The position numbers were made by a program, and so were the translations under genes. From an uncultured bacterium (GTDB taxonomy: Bacteria; Cyanobacteriota; Vampirovibrionia; Gastranaerophilales; Gastranaerophilaceae): a DNA stretch of 64,000 nt. Below, piece by piece: positions 1-9,348 of the stretch. The notes under the pieces were generated by a model, which did not search any database, had not been told where the DNA came from, and saw nothing but the letters and a program-made list of their open reading frames with translations. Every line of letters starts with the position of its first letter. The first letter of the stretch is position 1. The stretch spans positions 1 to 64,000 of the forward strand of contig URFH01000006.1 of assembly GCA_900547155.1 (NCBI GenBank), in the 5' to 3' direction.

Positions 1-307
1 CAAGGTTGAAGTCGGTAAACCGCGATTTGCGGCCCTGAAACGAGTTCAGGGTGACGGTTTAATATTGTTGGGCTGGTATGCCCAACTACAAGAAAATAAC
101 CGGGAAAAACACTGACGAAAATATTAAATTATACAGGATAAAATAGCCTTTTGTATATAAAAATTATTTCTTTTTGTAAATTATCCGGGAGAATTAGTTC
201 GGCAGGCTTATAATTTTCCTCAATTTATGTTATAACTAACTTATAATCAGGCATTTTATATATAGAATTTAGTAAAACAGCGTCAAGGCGCAAAAGGAGA
301 GAATTTT
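1..307. other. Intergenic region upstream of GH57 gene
   Basis: No gene is seen. It holds a dispersed hairpin repeat at 33-55, a second hairpin (GTTGGGC 67-73 with GCCCAAC 80-86, not followed by a T run), then AT-rich sequence with several TATAAT-like hexamers (209-214, 242-247) but no convincing -35 partner. A strong ribosome binding site (AAAGGAGA) lies just before the start at 308. Confidence 0.6.
33..55. repeat. Dispersed CCCTGAA/TTCAGGG hairpin repeat
   Basis: CCCTGAAACGAGTTCAGGG folds into a 7-bp stem and is followed by GTGAC. The same unit, in either orientation, recurs at 6233-6257, 6359-6383 and twice at 31130-31260. It is an intergenic REP-like repeat; no transposase is linked to it here. 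Confidence 0.75.
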
Positions 308-2032
308 ATGACAGTAGGTCAATTCGTATTCATGCTGCACTCACACCTCCCCTATTACAGAAAAGCCGGAATGTGGCCTTTCGGGGAAGAAAACCTGTAC
401 GAATGCATGGCAGAAACCTATGTTCCTTTGCTCAATGCAATTTCGGAACTTTACGAAGAAGAAGGCATAAAAGCCAAATTAACAGTGGGAATTACCCCGA
501 TTTTGGCTGAACAATTGAACGATGAGCACCTTAAACAGGGCTTTATCGACTATCTTGACGCACGTATCAAGGCTGTGTCAAAAGATTTGGAAAGATATCC
601 GGATCCTGAAGTAGCTCACTCACAGCACTTGAAATATCTTGCTAAATACTATTTTGACTGGTTTAACCACATCAAAGACAGCTTTATCAACAAGTACAAT
701 AAAGACCTTATTGCAGGATTTAAAAAATATCAGGATTTAGGATGTATTGAAATAACCACATCCGGTGCAACACACGGTTTTTCACCGCTTCTTGCCACTG
801 ATTCAAACCTGAATGCACAGTTCAAAATCGGTTCTGACACGACAAAACGCCTTTTCGGCAAAAAAGCTAAAGGCGCATGGCTGCCGGAATGCGCTTACAG
901 ACAGGGTTATGAATATGTTGGCAAAGACGGACAGAAAAAATGGCGTCCGGCAATTGAAGTTACGCTTCAGAACAACGATATTGAGTACTTTTTCACAGAA
1001 TCTCACGTTATTGAGGGCGGAAATTCCATCGGAAACCGCCGCGTAATCGGTGTTTACGGAAATATCGAGTATATTCCGCTCCCTGAAAGAGAACCTACCG
1101 GATACGACACATATTCCGCATACTGGCTGCCTGATGCGCAGGTTGCAGTAATGGGAAGAAACGACAGAGCCGGATTCCAGGTATGGTCAGCTGCTGACGG
1201 CTACCCGGGCGACGGCTGCTACAGAGAATTCCACAAAAAAGACGACAAATCAGGTGCACACTACTGGAGAATTACATCTTCAACCACCGATTTGGGCGAC
1301 AAAATGCTCTATGACCCCGTTCTGGCAATGTCACAGGTAAATCTGAACTCTGATCACTACACGACCTTGATTTATCACCTTTTGAATGATTACAAAATCA
1401 CTCATTATGACAAAGAAGGGCTTGTAATGGTTTCCTTTGACACCGAGCTGTTCGGTCACTGGTGGTTTGAGGGCGTTGAGTTCATAAAACAGGTTATCAG
1501 AAAATTCAACAACTACCTCCCGCAGGTAGAAAGAATGACAGCCGGCGAATACCTCGCTGCTCATCCGCCGACGGAAGCTATTCAGATTCCCGAATCGTCA
1601 TGGGGACAGGGCGGCCACTTTTATGTATGGCAAAACCACCTCACAGAATGGATGTGGCCTATCATTCACGGATGTGAAAAACGTATTATTGATATTGTAT
1701 CAAAATACGAGCAAATCCCTGAAAACAAGCTTCTTCACAGAGCTTTGAACCAGCTGGCAAGAGAAAATCTTCTTTTGCAAAGCTCGGATTGGCCGTTTTT
1801 AATCACAACATGGCAGGCTAAGGATTATGCAACGGACAGATTCAGAGAGCATGTTGAAAGATTTGAAACAATCGCCGATATGATTGAATCAGGCAATATT
1901 GATGAACATACATTGTCCGAAATCGAATCTATTGACAACTGCTTCCCGGTAATCGACTATCGTGCATATCTTCCGATTGAGGAAGGGAAAATCCCGCAGC
2001 AGGAAGAAAAATTGAAGCCGTTGTATCAGTAA
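308..2032 (+). CDS. GH57 family alpha-glucan branching-type enzyme
   Basis: The 574-aa protein has the hallmarks of glycoside hydrolase family 57. The N-terminus carries the HSHLPY motif typical of the (beta/alpha)7 barrel. The probable nucleophile Glu194 lies in WLPECAYR, and the acid/base Asp378 in SFDTELFGHWW. This last motif is typical of the 1,4-alpha-glucan branching subgroup, so the likely role is forming alpha-1,6 branches in glycogen-like polymer in the cytoplasm. No signal peptide is visible. It is a single gene, with a good ribosome binding site and its own terminator at 2055-2080. An amylase or 4-alpha-glucanotransferase of the same family is the alternative. Family certain from motifs; exact reaction inferred. 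Confidence 0.85.
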   Translation: MTVGQFVFMLHSHLPYYRKAGMWPFGEENLYECMAETYVPLLNAISELYEEEGIKAKLTVGITPILAEQLNDEHLKQGFIDYLDARIKAVSKDLERYPDPEVAHSQHLKYLAKYYFDWFNHIKDSFINKYNKDLIAGFKKYQDLGCIEITTSGATHGFSPLLATDSNLNAQFKIGSDTTKRLFGKKAKGAWLPECAYRQGYEYVGKDGQKKWRPAIEVTLQNNDIEYFFTESHVIEGGNSIGNRRVIGVYGNIEYIPLPEREPTGYDTYSAYWLPDAQVAVMGRNDRAGFQVWSAADGYPGDGCYREFHKKDDKSGAHYWRITSSTTDLGDKMLYDPVLAMSQVNLNSDHYTTLIYHLLNDYKITHYDKEGLVMVSFDTELFGHWWFEGVEFIKQVIRKFNNYLPQVERMTAGEYLAAHPPTEAIQIPESSWGQGGHFYVWQNHLTEWMWPIIHGCEKRIIDIVSKYEQIPENKLLHRALNQLARENLLLQSSDWPFLITTWQAKDYATDRFREHVERFETIADMIESGNIDEHTLSEIESIDNCFPVIDYRAYLPIEEGKIPQQEEKLKPLYQ

Positions 2033-2054
2033 GGGCGGTAAAATAATTGGAAAA

Positions 2055-2080
2055 GGAGCAAGTAACATTGCTCCTTTTTT
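2055..2080 (+). terminator. Rho-independent terminator of GH57 gene
   Basis: GGAGCAA (2055-2061) pairs with TTGCTCC (2068-2074) and is followed by a run of T to 2080, 23 bases after the stop codon. Confidence 0.85.
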
Positions 2081-2096
2081 GTTTGGCAGGGTGTTT

Positions 2097-2540
2097 GGTG
2101 GGAACCGCTATTTAAAATTATCGCATTTTCAGCAAATTTTATGCTCAGCTTTTCCCACCCTACTTTTAAAATTGGAAAACTGTACGGTGGGAATAACGAA
2201 GTGGTTCCCACCAGCTCCGACGGGAATTGCTGCTCAATAAATTAGCGCATTTTTACACCTTTTACGTCAGTTTGGTGGGAACCGCTATTCAAATTATTGC
2301 ATTTTCAACAAATTTCATGCTCGGCTTTTCCCACCCTACTTTTAAAATTGGAAAACTGTAGGGTGGTGGGAACCGCTGTTCAAAATTATAGTATTTTCAA
2401 CAAATTTTATGCTTAGCTTTTCCCACCCTGCTTCTAAAATTGGAAAACTGTAGGGTGGGAATAACGAAGTGGTTCCCACCGGCTCCGACAGGAATTGCTA
2501 CTCAATAAATTAGCGCATTTTTACACTTTTACGTCAGAAA
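2097..2540. repeat. Cluster of 116-bp nested palindromic repeats
   Basis: Three copies of one element: 2097-2212, 2274-2366 (cut short) and 2364-2480. Each full copy has an outer inverted pair GGTGGGAACC / GGTTCCCACC and an inner pair TTCCCACCCTAC / GTAGGGTGGGAA. Copies 1 and 3 are followed by the same 60-bp flank (2213-2273 and 2481-2540), so the cluster arose by duplication. A fourth copy is at 3614-3729, and a relative forms the tandem array at 60719. Open frames on the reverse strand here are artefacts of the repeat. Confidence 0.9.
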
Positions 2541-2550
2541 ACTAATTAAT

Positions 2551-2587
2551 CCCTCCCCACCCTGGCCCTCCCCGGGTTGGGGAGGGG
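2551..2587. repeat. CT-rich hairpin repeat (CCCTCCCC type)
   Basis: CCCTCCCC followed by GGGTT and GGGGAGGGG forms a hairpin. Related copies are at 3544-3580 and 25044-25079. It lies directly after the stop codon (reverse strand) of the ART-like gene, so it could also act in transcript ending or stability. Confidence 0.7.
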
Positions 2588-2601
2588 ATTTCCATCACAA
2601 A

Positions 2602-3441
2602 CTATAACGGTATTTCGGGGATATATTTCAAAACTACATGCTTGTACGGATATGAGCCGATTACATTTCCGGTTAGGCCGTCCAATTTTTCTATTTCTCT
2701 TTGTCCTTTTGAGATTAATTTGAATTTAGACAAAGCCGGAAACACAACCTCTCCGCCATGTTCCATATTTGATGATATTTGTGAACCTTTAGGTATTCTA
2801 TATTCAATTAACATCGGCTCAAATGCAATATTCCCTTTATAATCGTATGGAGAGCCGAGATATTGATAAGTTCCAAATTTACGATGTGCACCGTAAGCAA
2901 AACCCCTCGACGGAACTATGATATCTCCGACTTTTGCAGAATTTATAACATCAAAATCCTGTCTTGTTTCTCCTATGCTGCGGCTTACGCCCCTGTATGC
3001 GACGCAATCTCTTGGCTGTGGAGTGAGTTTTGTGAATTCTGCATTTTTAGCTAATATCCTTTTAGTAGCACGATTATGTGCTTTTATTGCATCATTATAT
3101 AATTCTTTGTAAAATTCAAAATCCCTATTTTTCCATTCTTCGATTTCTTTTAACATATCTTCAAATCTCATATTATATCCATCATTTGCACCGTGAAAAC
3201 CATGATGTCCTTCGACCGTTGTTTCACCCTCTTTACAATATGGTTTAACATGATTTGCCGAATCACGCCAGGATTCCACTTTTTTGACAAAAGTATCCGT
3301 ATTTTGCTCCGGTGCAAATCTTAAATCTTTCAAATCTGCCGGTTTGACCGGATTTGTTTGCACAATACTGGTTTTGCCGGCGGCTTTTGCCCAGGAAGAA
3401 GTTCTTTGTGCAAAATTTAAGACTGTTTTTTCCAATCCCAT
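2602..3441 (-). CDS. Putative ADP-ribosyltransferase-fold protein
   Basis: The 279-aa protein has a helical N-terminal half (about 1-140) and a C-terminal half resembling the ADP-ribosyltransferase exoenzyme fold. Supporting motifs are an Arg strand (CVAYRGVSR, Arg150), a region matching the STS strand (VGDIIVPSRGFAYG, 172-184), and a closing strand EVVFPALSKFKLIS with Glu231. Two family features are weak: the STS residues are replaced, and the first Glu of the E-x-E pair is Gly (Glu227 lies four residues before Glu231 instead). It may therefore be inactive or divergent. No signal peptide is seen. The gene is AT-richer than its neighbours and is flanked on both sides by 116-bp nested palindromes and CT-rich hairpins, which suggests acquisition. 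Function is inferred from the fold only. Confidence 0.5.
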   Translation of the reverse strand: MGLEKTVLNFAQRTSSWAKAAGKTSIVQTNPVKPADLKDLRFAPEQNTDTFVKKVESWRDSANHVKPYCKEGETTVEGHHGFHGANDGYNMRFEDMLKEIEEWKNRDFEFYKELYNDAIKAHNRATKRILAKNAEFTKLTPQPRDCVAYRGVSRSIGETRQDFDVINSAKVGDIIVPSRGFAYGAHRKFGTYQYLGSPYDYKGNIAFEPMLIEYRIPKGSQISSNMEHGGEVVFPALSKFKLISKGQREIEKLDGLTGNVIGSYPYKHVVLKYIPEIPL

Positions 3442-3543
3442 AACAAAATACCTATATAAACCTAACCTGTATTTATATAAAGTATTTTTTTCTTTAAAAA
3501 TTGCCTGAATTTTTCATTAAAGCCGTTAATCACCAGATTAAAT

Positions 3544-3729
3544 CCCTCCCCACCCCAGCGCTCCCCGAGTTGGGGTGGGAATAAGAGTGATTCCGGCCGG
3601 CACGTTGGATTCTGGTGGGAATCGCTATTCAAAATTATTGCATTTTCAACAAATTTCATGCTCGGCTTTTCCCACTCTACTTTTAAAATTGGAAAACTGT
3701 AGGGTGGGAATAACGAAGTGGTTCCCACC
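3544..3729. repeat. CT-rich hairpin plus fourth 116-bp nested palindrome
   Basis: 3544-3580 is a copy of the CCCTCCCC/GGGG hairpin. 3614-3729 is a full 116-bp nested palindrome with outer arms GGTGGGAATC / GGTTCCCACC, in the same orientation as the copies at 2097 and 2364. The whole gap 3442-3832 holds these repeats and the upstream region of gatA (TATAAT at 3792-3797, no clear -35). Confidence 0.85.
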
Positions 3730-3832
3730 AGAACAAGAGCGATTCCCACCGGCAAAAAACGCGATAAATACCCTCTCATATTTTTTTGTTTTATAATATT
3801 TATAAAAACAAGCTAAAAATTGGAGAAATAAA

Positions 3833-5314
3833 GTGAGTATAAAAGAGATTTTGAAAGAAACTGCGGCGCAGCAAAGAAAAGCGCTTTTAAATAAAGAGAT
3901 TTCAGCTGTTGAACTGGTCAAAGAAACATACAAACAGGTGAGAGCCGTTGACGGCGAACTCGGCGCGTTCAACTCCCTGTGCGAAGAACAGGCAATCGAA
4001 ACCGCAAAAAACGTTGACGAAAAAATCGCTAACGGCGAAAAAATCCCCGCTCTTGCAGGCATTCCGCTCGCTTTAAAAGACAATATGAACTACAAGGGCA
4101 GCAAAACAACCGCCTCGAGCAAAATTCTCGAAAACTTTGTTTCGCCCTACGACGCAACCGTCGTTAAAAAATTAAAAGAAAATTTCATCCCGATTATCGG
4201 CAAAACAAACCTCGACGAGTTCGCCATGGGCTCCTCAAACGAAAACTCGGCATTTAAAAACGTCAAAAACCCGTGGGATTTGAACAAAGTTCCCGGCGGA
4301 AGCTCGGGCGGCTCAGCGGCAGCAGTTGCCGGATTTGAATCCACCATCTCACTCGGCTCTGATACAGGCGGAAGTATCAGACTTCCGGCTAGTTTTTGCG
4401 GGATTGTCGGCTTAAAACCCACCTACGGCAGAGTTTCAAGGTACGGATTGATTGCTTTTGCTTCATCGCTCGACCAGATTGGGCCTTTTGCCCGCTCTGT
4501 TGAGGACGCAGCCCTTTTGTTGGAGGCAATCAGCGGTTACGACAAAAACGATTCAACTTCTTTGAATCTTCCTGTTCCCAACTATGCAGCTGCATTGAAA
4601 AAGGACATCAAAGGCTTGAAAATCGGCGTTATCAAAGAACTTTTGGGCGAAGGCGTTGCACCTGACGTGAAAAAAGCGATTGAAAACGCAATTGACACTT
4701 ACAAAAACCTCGGAGCGGAAATTGTTGAAATTTCTCTCCCGCTTTTAAAACATTCAATCGGCGTTTATTACATTGTTGCAACAGCAGAGGCGAGCTCGAA
4801 CCTTGCCCGCTTTGACGGCGTAAAATACGGCCACAGAACGCCCGACGCAAAAAATCTGCTCGAAATGTACACAAAAACAAGAGCAGAGGGCTTCGGCGAC
4901 GAGGTAAAACGCAGAATAATGCTCGGAACTTACGCTTTGAGCTCCGGATATTACGATGCATACTACAAAAAGGCGCAGCAGGTCAGACATTTGATTAAAA
5001 ACGATTTTGACAAGGTGTTTGAAACTGTCGATGTGCTGCTTTCACCGACTTGCCCTTACACGGCGTTTGAAATCGGCTCAAAAGTCGAAGACCCGTTGAG
5101 CATGTACCTCACGGACATTGGCACAATCAGTGCAAACCTCGCAGGAATCCCCGGAATGAGCATTCCGTGCGGATTTGATAACAGCGGTATGCCCGTGGGA
5201 ATGCAGCTTCTGGCGCCGGCTTTGCAGGAAGAAAAACTGTTGAATATTGCTTACAATTTCGAGCAGGCAACAGATTTTCACACAAAAACACCCGCGCTCG
5301 CTGCTCTAAAATAA
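3833..5314 (+). CDS. gatA: Aspartyl/glutamyl-tRNA amidotransferase subunit A
   Basis: The 493-aa amidase subunit of GatCAB frees ammonia from glutamine and passes it to misacylated Glu-tRNA(Gln) or Asp-tRNA(Asn). The amidase-signature catalytic triad is present: Lys82 (ALKDN), cis-Ser157 (GGSSGGS) and nucleophile Ser181 (TGGSIRLP). The spacing matches well-studied GatA. The start is GTG at 3833 with GGAGA eleven bases upstream. gatC and gatB are not in the window, so the subunits are encoded apart. The next gene begins 18 bases after its stop, so it may be co-transcribed with the TPR/NHL protein. Confidence 0.97.
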   Translation: MSIKEILKETAAQQRKALLNKEISAVELVKETYKQVRAVDGELGAFNSLCEEQAIETAKNVDEKIANGEKIPALAGIPLALKDNMNYKGSKTTASSKILENFVSPYDATVVKKLKENFIPIIGKTNLDEFAMGSSNENSAFKNVKNPWDLNKVPGGSSGGSAAAVAGFESTISLGSDTGGSIRLPASFCGIVGLKPTYGRVSRYGLIAFASSLDQIGPFARSVEDAALLLEAISGYDKNDSTSLNLPVPNYAAALKKDIKGLKIGVIKELLGEGVAPDVKKAIENAIDTYKNLGAEIVEISLPLLKHSIGVYYIVATAEASSNLARFDGVKYGHRTPDAKNLLEMYTKTRAEGFGDEVKRRIMLGTYALSSGYYDAYYKKAQQVRHLIKNDFDKVFETVDVLLSPTCPYTAFEIGSKVEDPLSMYLTDIGTISANLAGIPGMSIPCGFDNSGMPVGMQLLAPALQEEKLLNIAYNFEQATDFHTKTPALAALK

Positions 5315-5332
5315 CTTTAAAAAGGACGTGTT

Positions 5333-6175
5333 ATGAAAAAGATTGTAATAACTTTATTGATGGCATTTTCACTGTGCGCAAGTGCTCCGATGGCGTTTTC
5401 ATACTCCACGGAAAGCGCAATGTACTACAATGAGGGGCTGGATTATTACCAGAACGGCGAATATTCCAAAGCAATCGAGGCTTTCAAGTCATCTGTCGCA
5501 AAAGACCCGACTTTTGTCGACGCATATTACAATCTCGGCGCGATTTACGAATATTTGAAAAGCTATCAGTCCGCAATCGCCTGTTTTTCAAAAATTCACA
5601 AACTTGAACCAAAAGATTCCGAAACTATCATAAAACTTTCAGAACTTTACAGCAAAGTCGGAAACACCGAGCAGGCACTGTTTTTTATCAACAAAATCCA
5701 GCCCGACGACCAGTTTTATCCCAAAGCAAAAGCTCTGAAAGCGCAATATGATGTAAACTTGCAGCGTGAAAAAGCAAAACGCGCTCTTTCCAACATAAAT
5801 CAGGCAAACGAGCTGAACAAAAGCGTAATAAACAAATTTTCGGGCCCCACAGGCATAGCAATCGACTCAAAAGGCATTCTTTATGTTGCAAGCTACACGG
5901 ATAACAGCATTTACAAGGTAATGCCCAACGGTCAGAGCTATCTTTTCTCAAAAAGCCCCATGCTCGGCGGCCCGATTGGTCTTGCATTCGACGCGAATGA
6001 CAATCTTTACGTCGCAAACTACGATAAAAACAATATCCTGAAAATCAACCGCGGCGGGCAGATTTTCGTGTTTATGAACAAAATTATCAACCCTTATTAC
6101 CTTATGATTAAAGGAAACAACCTCTACATCACCGAACAGGGCAATAATACGGTTGTGAAATACAAGTTGTATTAG
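5333..6175 (+). CDS. Exported TPR and NHL-repeat protein
   Basis: The 280-aa protein starts with a Sec signal peptide (MKKIVITLLMAFSLCASAPM, probable cleavage near residue 23). Residues about 30-140 hold three or four tetratricopeptide repeats (YYNEGLDYYQNGEYSKAIEAF, DAYYNLGAIYEYLKSYQSAI, and so on). Residues about 165-280 form two or three NHL/SMP-30-like beta blades (GPTGIAIDSKGILYVASYTDN, GPIGLAFDANDNLYVANYDKN). Both parts are protein-interaction scaffolds, so it probably works in the cell envelope. No enzyme residues are recognisable. It lies 18 bp after gatA. Confidence 0.75.
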   Translation: MKKIVITLLMAFSLCASAPMAFSYSTESAMYYNEGLDYYQNGEYSKAIEAFKSSVAKDPTFVDAYYNLGAIYEYLKSYQSAIACFSKIHKLEPKDSETIIKLSELYSKVGNTEQALFFINKIQPDDQFYPKAKALKAQYDVNLQREKAKRALSNINQANELNKSVINKFSGPTGIAIDSKGILYVASYTDNSIYKVMPNGQSYLFSKSPMLGGPIGLAFDANDNLYVANYDKNNILKINRGGQIFVFMNKIINPYYLMIKGNNLYITEQGNNTVVKYKLY

Positions 6176-6232
6176 AATTTTTCCAAAAACCTGTCACTTT
6201 GAATTTGATTTGTAATGAAAACACGCCTTTTC

Positions 6233-6383
6233 GTCACCCTGAACTTGTTTCAGGGTCGCAAGGACGCTAAAATCCCGCTTCCGGCAGCAAGATTTTAGCT
6301 TATCTACTTCAACCTTGCGATTCCGAATCAAGTTCGGAATGACAGCGCGCCCCTTTTTGTCACCCTGAACTTGTTTCAGGGTC
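6233..6383. repeat. Three dispersed hairpin repeats between genes
   Basis: GTCACCCTGAACTTGTTTCAGGGTC occurs at 6233-6257 and again at 6359-6383. Between them (6319-6343) lies a second type, GATTCCGAATCAAGTTCGGAATGAC. All three are short palindromes. The rest of the gap 6176-6580 is unremarkable until the ftsH promoter. The reverse-strand open frame across it (LKQVQGD peptides) is a repeat artefact. Confidence 0.85.
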
Positions 6384-6513
6384 TTATCAGCTTGAAACAC
6401 CCGCGCCCAACGCCCAAAATACCTGCATTTTACCCGATACAAACCCAAAAGCCCCCCGAATTTCTGAAAATCCACAAAATTTAATCCCCCCGCTACACCA
6501 TACAGGGGATTAT

Positions 6514-6542
6514 TTGGAAATCGTCTGAAATGATGGTATAAT
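6514..6542 (+). promoter_or_regulatory. Sigma70-type promoter of ftsH
   Basis: TTGGAA at 6514-6519, 17-bp spacer, TATAAT at 6537-6542, with an extended -10 (TGG just before). It lies 39 bases upstream of the ftsH start. Confidence 0.65.
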
Positions 6543-6580
6543 TATTCAGAAACCGGAATTTTATTAAAGGAATTATAAAT

Positions 6581-8452
6581 ATGAACAAAAGTCAATCTTC
6601 GGGTATTTGGATAGTAGTTATACTCCTCGTTATCTGCCTTGCGGCAATGCTTTTCCCTGCAAGCACAACCAGCACTCAGGACATTTCATACAGCCAGTTG
6701 ATGAAAAAAGTCAAAGCGTCGCAAATTGAATCCGTTTCAATAGACAAAGACGTCCTGACCGCAAAACCCAAAGGTGACGTGACTGTTGCTAACGTCGTCA
6801 GCCCTAATAAACAGCAAACTTCTGTTGTTTACCGCGTAATGGTGCCGACAAACGACCCTGCAATGTATAAAACTCTTGAAGAAAACAACGTTGATGTCAG
6901 CGTGAAAAAGCCGAGCGACTCTTCACGCGCAATTGCTGTCCTTTCGACGCTTTTACCCTTGCTTTTGATTATCGGTTTCGTAGTTTTAATGGCAAAAACC
7001 ATCCAGTCCGGCGGCTCTCAGGCAATGTCTTTCGGAAAAAGCAAGGCAAAACTCATGCTCGATAGCAAAGTAAAAGTTACGTTTAAAGATGTAGCCGGCA
7101 TTGACGAAGAAAAACAGGAACTCGAAGAAATCGTAGATTTCCTGAAAAACGGCGAAAAATATGTAAAACTCGGCGCAAAAATCCCTAAAGGCGTTCTGCT
7201 CGTGGGCGTTCCCGGTACAGGTAAAACCCTTATGGCAAAAGCCGTTGCCGGTGAAGCAGGCGTTCCGTTCTTCTCCATCAGCGGTTCGGACTTTGTGGAA
7301 ATGTTTGTGGGCGTAGGCGCGTCAAGGGTTCGTGATTTGTTTGAACAGGCTAAAAAACATCAGCCCTGCATTATATTTATTGATGAAATCGACGCAGTCG
7401 GCCGTCAGCGCGGCGCAGGTATGGGCGGCGGACACGATGAACGTGAACAAACCCTCAACCAGCTGCTTGTTGAGATGGACGGCTTTGATGAAAACACAAA
7501 TATCATCGTAATCGCAGCAACAAACCGTCCTGACATTCTCGACAATGCTCTATTGCGTCCGGGTCGTTTTGACAGACAGATTGTTGTTCACAGACCTGAT
7601 ATTCTCGGCCGTGAGCAGATTTTGAACGTTCATGCGAAGAACAAACCGCTCGCTGAAGATGTGGATTTGAAAGTTCTGGCAAAAAGAACCCCCGGATTTA
7701 CCGGTGCTGACCTGCAAAACCTGCTGAATGAGGCTGCTCTGCTCGCTGCACGCGACAATCAAACCCATATCAACATGCACTACCTTGAAGAAGCCATCGA
7801 CAAGGTAATCGCAGGCCCTGAAAAGAAAAGCAGAATCATTTCCGACGAAGAAAAGGAAAACACAGCATATCACGAGGTCGGGCACGCTTTGCTGGCAAAA
7901 CTGCTCAAAAACAGCGACCCGCTTCACAAGGTTTCTATCATTCCGCGCGGTATGGCGCTGGGCGTGACGATGACTTTGCCCGAAAAAGACCACCTTACCT
8001 ACAAAAAATCCCAGCTTCTCGACAGAATCACCATGCTTTTGGGCGGCAGGGTTGCTGAGGAGATAATTTACGGCCCTGACAGCATTACAACCGGTGCGCA
8101 GAACGACCTTGAAAAAGTTACGCAAACTGCAAGAAACATGGTTGCAACTTACGGAATGTCCTACAAAATGGGCAACATGGCTTACGGAAAAAGTCAGGAA
8201 AATGTCTTTATGGGGCGCGATTTCGGTCATCAGCGTGATTATTCCGATGAAATTGCCGCTGAAATCGACAAAGAGGTTAAGAAAATCGTTGACGAACGCT
8301 ACAATCTCGCAAAAGAGCTGCTTCTCGGCAACCGTGACATGTTAGAAACAATTGCAAAAGAACTTCTTGAAAAAGAAACGCTCGACGAAGCAGAATTCAA
8401 CGAAATTATGAAACGCGTCGAAGACGGCAGACACAACCACGGATTAGGATAA
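6581..8452 (+). CDS. ftsH: ATP-dependent zinc metalloprotease FtsH
   Basis: This 623-aa membrane-anchored AAA+ protease degrades damaged membrane and some soluble proteins. Two membrane helices (about 8-26 and 117-138) flank an outer domain. The AAA module has Walker A GVPGTGKT (209-216), Walker B IIFIDEID (264-271) and the second region of homology [20 protein letters not shown] (313-332). The zinc site HEVGH is at 431-435. Length and domain order are standard. It has its own promoter at 6514 and terminator at 8476, so it appears monocistronic. Confidence 0.98.
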   Translation: MNKSQSSGIWIVVILLVICLAAMLFPASTTSTQDISYSQLMKKVKASQIESVSIDKDVLTAKPKGDVTVANVVSPNKQQTSVVYRVMVPTNDPAMYKTLEENNVDVSVKKPSDSSRAIAVLSTLLPLLLIIGFVVLMAKTIQSGGSQAMSFGKSKAKLMLDSKVKVTFKDVAGIDEEKQELEEIVDFLKNGEKYVKLGAKIPKGVLLVGVPGTGKTLMAKAVAGEAGVPFFSISGSDFVEMFVGVGASRVRDLFEQAKKHQPCIIFIDEIDAVGRQRGAGMGGGHDEREQTLNQLLVEMDGFDENTNIIVIAATNRPDILDNALLRPGRFDRQIVVHRPDILGREQILNVHAKNKPLAEDVDLKVLAKRTPGFTGADLQNLLNEAALLAARDNQTHINMHYLEEAIDKVIAGPEKKSRIISDEEKENTAYHEVGHALLAKLLKNSDPLHKVSIIPRGMALGVTMTLPEKDHLTYKKSQLLDRITMLLGGRVAEEIIYGPDSITTGAQNDLEKVTQTARNMVATYGMSYKMGNMAYGKSQENVFMGRDFGHQRDYSDEIAAEIDKEVKKIVDERYNLAKELLLGNRDMLETIAKELLEKETLDEAEFNEIMKRVEDGRHNHGLG

Positions 8453-8475
8453 AAAACAAATAAAAAAACAAAAAG

Positions 8476-8504
8476 CGGAACAGGTTATCTTGTTCCGTTT
8501 TTTG
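8476..8504. terminator. Bidirectional terminator between ftsH and the reverse gene
   Basis: CGGAACA (8476-8482) pairs with TGTTCCG (8491-8497). A T run follows on the + strand, and on the - strand the complement of the A run before it also gives a U tract. The last codons and stop of the reverse gene lie inside the hairpin. Confidence 0.85.
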
Positions 8505-8895
8505 TTTTGCTTTCAAAAAGCTTCAAATTACCCAGCATTGCCGGAACGGTAATCACTTTTGCGGCATTTTCACCTGTCAGGTATGTCGTTTTTCCCAGAT
8601 GTAAAATGTCTACAAGATTGTCTGAGCTACGGATTACCTCATCGGCCTCAAAAAACATAACTGTTTCGATTTCGGGGTGATTTGGCAAAAAATTCATCAT
8701 TCTTTTGTACGCAGTGCGGTACTTTGGCTTTTCAAAATAAATTTTAACAACCTCTAGCCCGTCGAGTTCCGCTCTTTTGTAGATGGGAGCAAGCTTTTCA
8801 ACGAGCTTTTTCAAATTTTTGGGCTTGTTTGACCACTCAGCTTCTATATAGACAGCTGTTTTTTGTAATTTTACGTCGTTTTCTTCTTTTTTCAC
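8485..8895 (-). CDS. Small protein, resolvase-like fold lacking catalytic Ser
   Basis: The 136-aa protein has no sure family. Residues about 13-100 follow the pattern of the N-terminal domain of serine recombinases: a first beta strand (AVYIEAE), then VVKIYFEKPKYRTAYKRMM like the 'D..SG....R..f..ml' segment, then ETVMFFEADEVIRSSDNLVDIL like the 'd.vvv..ldRl.Rs..dl..i' segment. The catalytic Ser of the first strand and the second-strand Arg are absent, so it cannot be an active recombinase. The start is GTG. It is divergent from the XRE regulator at 9009, with 113 bp between. The similarity is from reading, not from a search, and could be chance. Confidence 0.45.
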   Translation of the reverse strand: MKKEENDVKLQKTAVYIEAEWSNKPKNLKKLVEKLAPIYKRAELDGLEVVKIYFEKPKYRTAYKRMMNFLPNHPEIETVMFFEADEVIRSSDNLVDILHLGKTTYLTGENAAKVITVPAMLGNLKLFESKTKNGTR

Positions 8896-8985
8896 AATTA
8901 AATATACGTATTCTAAAGTAATTCACTTCTAAAATAACATATTAACAATAAAATATCAACATTTAGAGAGTTATTTTTTCAAACA

Positions 8986-8991
8986 TATAAT
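8986..8991 (+). promoter_or_regulatory. -10 element for XRE gene, very short leader
   Basis: TATAAT ends 17 bases before the ATG at 9009, so the transcript leader would be about 10 nt. No Shine-Dalgarno sequence is visible, suggesting nearly leaderless translation. Confidence 0.4.
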
Positions 8992-9008
8992 GATAATTTA
9001 CATATATT

Positions 9009-9329
9009 ATGAAAATCAAGAAAATAATAGGCGAAAGGGTCAAACATCTACGCAACTCTCAAGATTTAACGCAAGAAGCGTTAGCAGACCTCGCAAATTT
9101 AGACCAAAGAATAATCAGCACTATGGAAAACGGGCACAAGTTGTCAATGAAGTCGCTTGAAGCCGTAATCCGCGCCCTTGGCGTCGATATCCCCGAATTT
9201 TTCAAACTGAACATCGTCGATAAAACCGACGAAGAAATTATTGAGGAAATAACAACCACGCTGCCCACCTTGTCAAGCAAGGATTTGCGCACCTATTATA
9301 AAATCCTCAAATCCATACAGGAACAGTAA
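9009..9329 (+). CDS. XRE-family helix-turn-helix regulator
   Basis: The 106-aa protein carries a Cro/CI-type HTH at about residues 8-62: GERVKHLRNSQDLTQEALADLANLDQ, then ISTMENG and the ALGV ending. The C-terminal 35 residues are helical and acidic, probably for dimer formation. It is divergent from the small resolvase-like gene, so it may control that gene and itself; no operator repeat stands out in the 113-bp gap. It is convergent with the cca gene. Confidence 0.85.
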   Translation: MKIKKIIGERVKHLRNSQDLTQEALADLANLDQRIISTMENGHKLSMKSLEAVIRALGVDIPEFFKLNIVDKTDEEIIEEITTTLPTLSSKDLRTYYKILKSIQEQ

Positions 9330-9348
9330 AATTCGCCGCCCTCCGCGC

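Noticed and set aside
3462..3779. Reverse-strand open frame of 105 codons
   Set aside because: It runs through the 116-bp nested palindrome; the same peptide (VGTTSLFPPYSFPILKV) is encoded by other copies near 2026-2211, so it is a repeat artefact.
6194..6475. Reverse-strand open frame with repeated LKQVQGD
   Set aside because: The peptide comes from the dispersed CCCTGAA/TTCAGGG repeats; no ribosome binding site.
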